A stretch of 64,000 nt of DNA from contig NW_003111970.1 of assembly GCF_000003605.2 (NCBI RefSeq), forward strand, positions 351,818-415,817. The letters are read 5' to 3'. The stretch is from Saccoglossus kowalevskii. Its lineage: Eukaryota; Hemichordata; Enteropneusta; Harrimaniidae. Below, piece by piece: positions 61,501 through 64,000 of this stretch (position 1 is the stretch's first letter; each line of letters starts with the position of its first letter). The notes beneath the pieces were generated by a model that was not told the origin of the DNA, did no database searches, and saw only the letters and a program-made list of their open reading frames with translations. A program made the position numbers and the translations under genes.

Positions 61501-63790
61501 TTCGTTTTTTGTAACGTATCTTAATAATCTGAAACAGGTTATGTAGAATGAACAGATTTTTAGATTGTTGTTGATTGTATATGAAAATATGAATGTAATA
61601 TGTTGAGCTAAATATATTATATTTTTTTAATTGCTTGTCTTGAGATTATTCATCTCCCATTATATGTTCACACCCAGTCAAATCCTTTACTGTCGTTGCC
61701 TTATTTTTTCAAACACCAAGACAGCAGCAATGGCAGCTAATTCTCTGACTGGCTTGCTGTTCGTGTTTGGAGATTGTTGCAAGATCGAAACAAGGTGGGT
61801 AAAACCAAATTCACGAGAAGACGTCGAACTAATAGTGAGGGACTCGGACACGAGCATACAACACAATTAGCTATCAATTTATTCCATTCACATAGATTGC
61901 TAAATAATAAATGTTATAAATGTGTATACTGAAATGTGAGGACAGAGCTCTGGTGTATATGGTGTGTGTCATGACGCTCGTAAATCCGCATTTAGCCGAA
62001 CGGCGCACCCTCGTAATAAATGGTTTTGTCTAATAAGTTCTAATCACATAACCGTCCAGAGAGGCACATATCAAGCCGCTAACTTAGCTGGCCACGTTGG
62101 TGTTTTGATGTCCTGAACAATATAACGGTGACAGTAAATGTCATGCTGCGGTTGCACCAAAAGTAGTGCAAACATCATCAGATTATCTTCATGCATTAAT
62201 TGCCTAAGGTAGTATTAGTTAAGCATAAATAAATAACATATGCGACGTTTTCTCTTATCATGAAATGGGAAATACAGTTTGAGAAGTGTCGGTATAGTTT
62301 AATAAAGGTATCAAATGTCAAATGTGAAACTAATCTTCGTGGTGTGTAGAATTAACAAGAAAACAAAACCACATATCGTCCAATTATGTGCGATCAGTTG
62401 ACGTTTTAGATGCCATTATTGCTAACGATCTGCATTACCAATATGTCCATAAGCCATAGCTCTTTCTGAAATACTAACAATTGTTAGACCAGATGCTTTT
62501 TTAACAAAAACATTTACGTTTCCCGAAAGCAAGGCAACTTACCAAAATAGCAGATCGCATTCAGTAAGGTCGCTGCTATTTTCCTAACTATACGCGTTTT
62601 TTTCTATAGTAAAACAAGTGATACCCATAAGCTTAACTTGATGATTACTTACTGTATATAATAGTATATTCGAGGAAGTATTTATGATTCATCCTTTTTA
62701 AAATTACTCCATCTTTCCCGGTTGAAGCACGAGTGGATAATTTAGATATACGATTATGCCGACAGCCCGCGAGCATACAGTATAACATGTACATTATAGA
62801 AATATTGACCGGAGCGTTTTATAAAAGGCTGCATTGAAAGATGTATTCTCCTCAAGTTTCCAATGACAACATTCAGAATATTCTTCATTCACAAGTAGCT
62901 GTTTTATCACGCTTATGGTTTTATATTCCATAATCCCTTTCAAAATTAATGTCACATTTCAGATTGTTTGAGATAACAACTAGCCAAGGACGACTGTCTG
63001 AAATTTCAGAAGACGCAGTGTTTATATATGATGCGCGCACAAAAACAGAAAACAGAACGCTTTACTTGAGGTCACTGATCGGTCCTAAACAAACACGCAA
63101 TACACCACATATTTAATGAAACCCACATGTATGTACGACACACAACGAGTAATTAAAGTGTCTGCGTTGGTATACGACGTATACTCTTGGGATGCCTGGC
63201 GAAATTCAAGCGATCAGCGCGTGCATAGTACGTGGTGCGACGAGTACGGTGGAACGACCGCTTTAATCGTGTTCAATCGTTCAATGATTAATTTCTAGTT
63301 GCAAGTACTCGAACATAACCGTGTTGAACCGAAAATGCGGCGGCGACCTGTTCATAAATTACAGGTGATTCTCTGAGAATTACATCTATGACCGATGAGA
63401 AGTCAGTAGCCAAATATATCGACCGCCAGATGCACGAATCTGATTGGCTGTTAGTGCTATGACGTATAATAATATAGCATATATATATCAACGCACACTG
63501 TATATATACGTTGCAAAGTTTGAAAAGATGTTTGTTTAGGACTATATCTATACGAATATAACGAAGTGGTGGATTTAGTCATTTATCACTTACCAAGGTA
63601 TAGTTTGGTTCAAGTTCAGCGCATCGATGAGAGAGTGTAAAGAGGCTTGTCCTTTAGGTTCTGAAGTAAGAATTATACACGCTATAAATATTGAATTATT
63701 ATTAAGGAAATATGAATTCCAGCTTCAATGAACTATGGCGTGTTTAAAACTGTTTACATTATAATTGGAGAAGGTTTTTATAAGGGTTGG
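58568..63790 (-). repeat. copy 2 of the GPCR upstream region
   Basis: Matching blocks are at about 58568-58690, 58822-58890, 59810-59930, 63570-63605 and 63715-63790, expanded relative to copy 1 by unrelated DNA. The putative splice donor is preserved at 63594 (CCTTG|GTAAGTGATAA on the minus strand). The equivalent of the acceptor-like CCAG in copy 1 has changed. No receptor coding exon accompanies this copy within the window. Confidence 0.6.
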
Positions 63791-64000
63791 ACCATTTGAT
63801 TTTTGAGGGGAGGGGAGGTCAGAAACGAAAAAAAAAATGTGCAAAGTGAAGGGTTCTTCAAAAAAAAAATTGCTGCTTCACCAGTGTAAAAAAAAAATAT
63901 TTGTCACTATATGACTTAGGGAAAAATATGGCAATTATTCCTGCCAAGATAAGAGGACACCGAGTACAAGAAGAAACTAGGTCATATATAAATGAATGTC
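63791..64000. other. non-coding right end of the window
   Basis: Several A-runs in AT-rich sequence; nothing else is seen. Confidence 0.5.

Noticed and set aside
1-64000. tRNA, rRNA, snRNA, known microRNA and CRISPR-like arrays
   Set aside because: I looked for tRNA A/B boxes, 5S and U6 signatures and familiar microRNA seeds and found none. The tandem arrays have no unique spacers, so they are not CRISPR.

Overview
This is AT-rich animal nuclear DNA from a draft assembly. The evidence is genes split by GT-AG introns, a bilaterian-type PRDM8/ZNF488-like zinc-finger gene, a neuropeptide-type rhodopsin GPCR, mariner and LINE relics, long minisatellites, and two N-gaps (12811-13203 and 43432-43795). 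The sequence alone does not fix the phylum. An invertebrate (lophotrochozoan or invertebrate deuterostome) fits the gene style best, but this is inference.

Layout. 2.1-4.7 kb (+): the last two coding exons of an unidentified, probably membrane-anchored protein with a C-terminal PDZ-ligand-like end. 8.2-11.8 kb: a dead LINE reverse-transcriptase fragment joined directly to a 2.8-kb minisatellite of about 31-bp units. 16.0-16.4 kb: a GC-rich minisatellite of about 20.5-bp units. 20.2-20.4 kb and 30.1-30.2 kb: two candidate promoter/first-exon blocks. 31.3-32.9 kb (+): an intact single-exon 525-aa protein with two C-terminal C2H2 fingers of the PRDM8/ZNF488 type. 34.98-36.23 kb: a complete-length but inactivated mariner element.

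36.8-45.4 kb: the most novel-looking part. Two small two-exon genes lie head to head, about 1.4 kb apart. Each encodes a signal peptide, a short ectodomain, one transmembrane helix and a short cytoplasmic tail. Exon structure, intron phase, the junction residues and the NPW/transmembrane block all match, so they are diverged paralogs of a family I do not recognise. Their shared upstream region holds a perfect tandem pair of POU octamers and a perfect CRE palindrome. The last exon of the minus-strand gene is bracketed by two inverted copies of one terminal-inverted-repeat element.

48.9-52.7 kb (-): a four-exon class A GPCR whose 345-aa reading frame can be read through all junctions in phase. 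Its upstream flank (52.75-55.7 kb) recurs in the same order and orientation at 58.6-63.8 kb, including a putative first-exon splice donor, so the gene may have duplicated or alternative 5' regions. The remaining DNA is mostly non-coding, with microsatellites, small inverted-repeat elements and scattered NRF1- and CRE-like palindromes.

The genes do not form an operon or a single pathway. The only pair with an evident working relation is the divergent membrane-protein pair, through its shared intergenic region.
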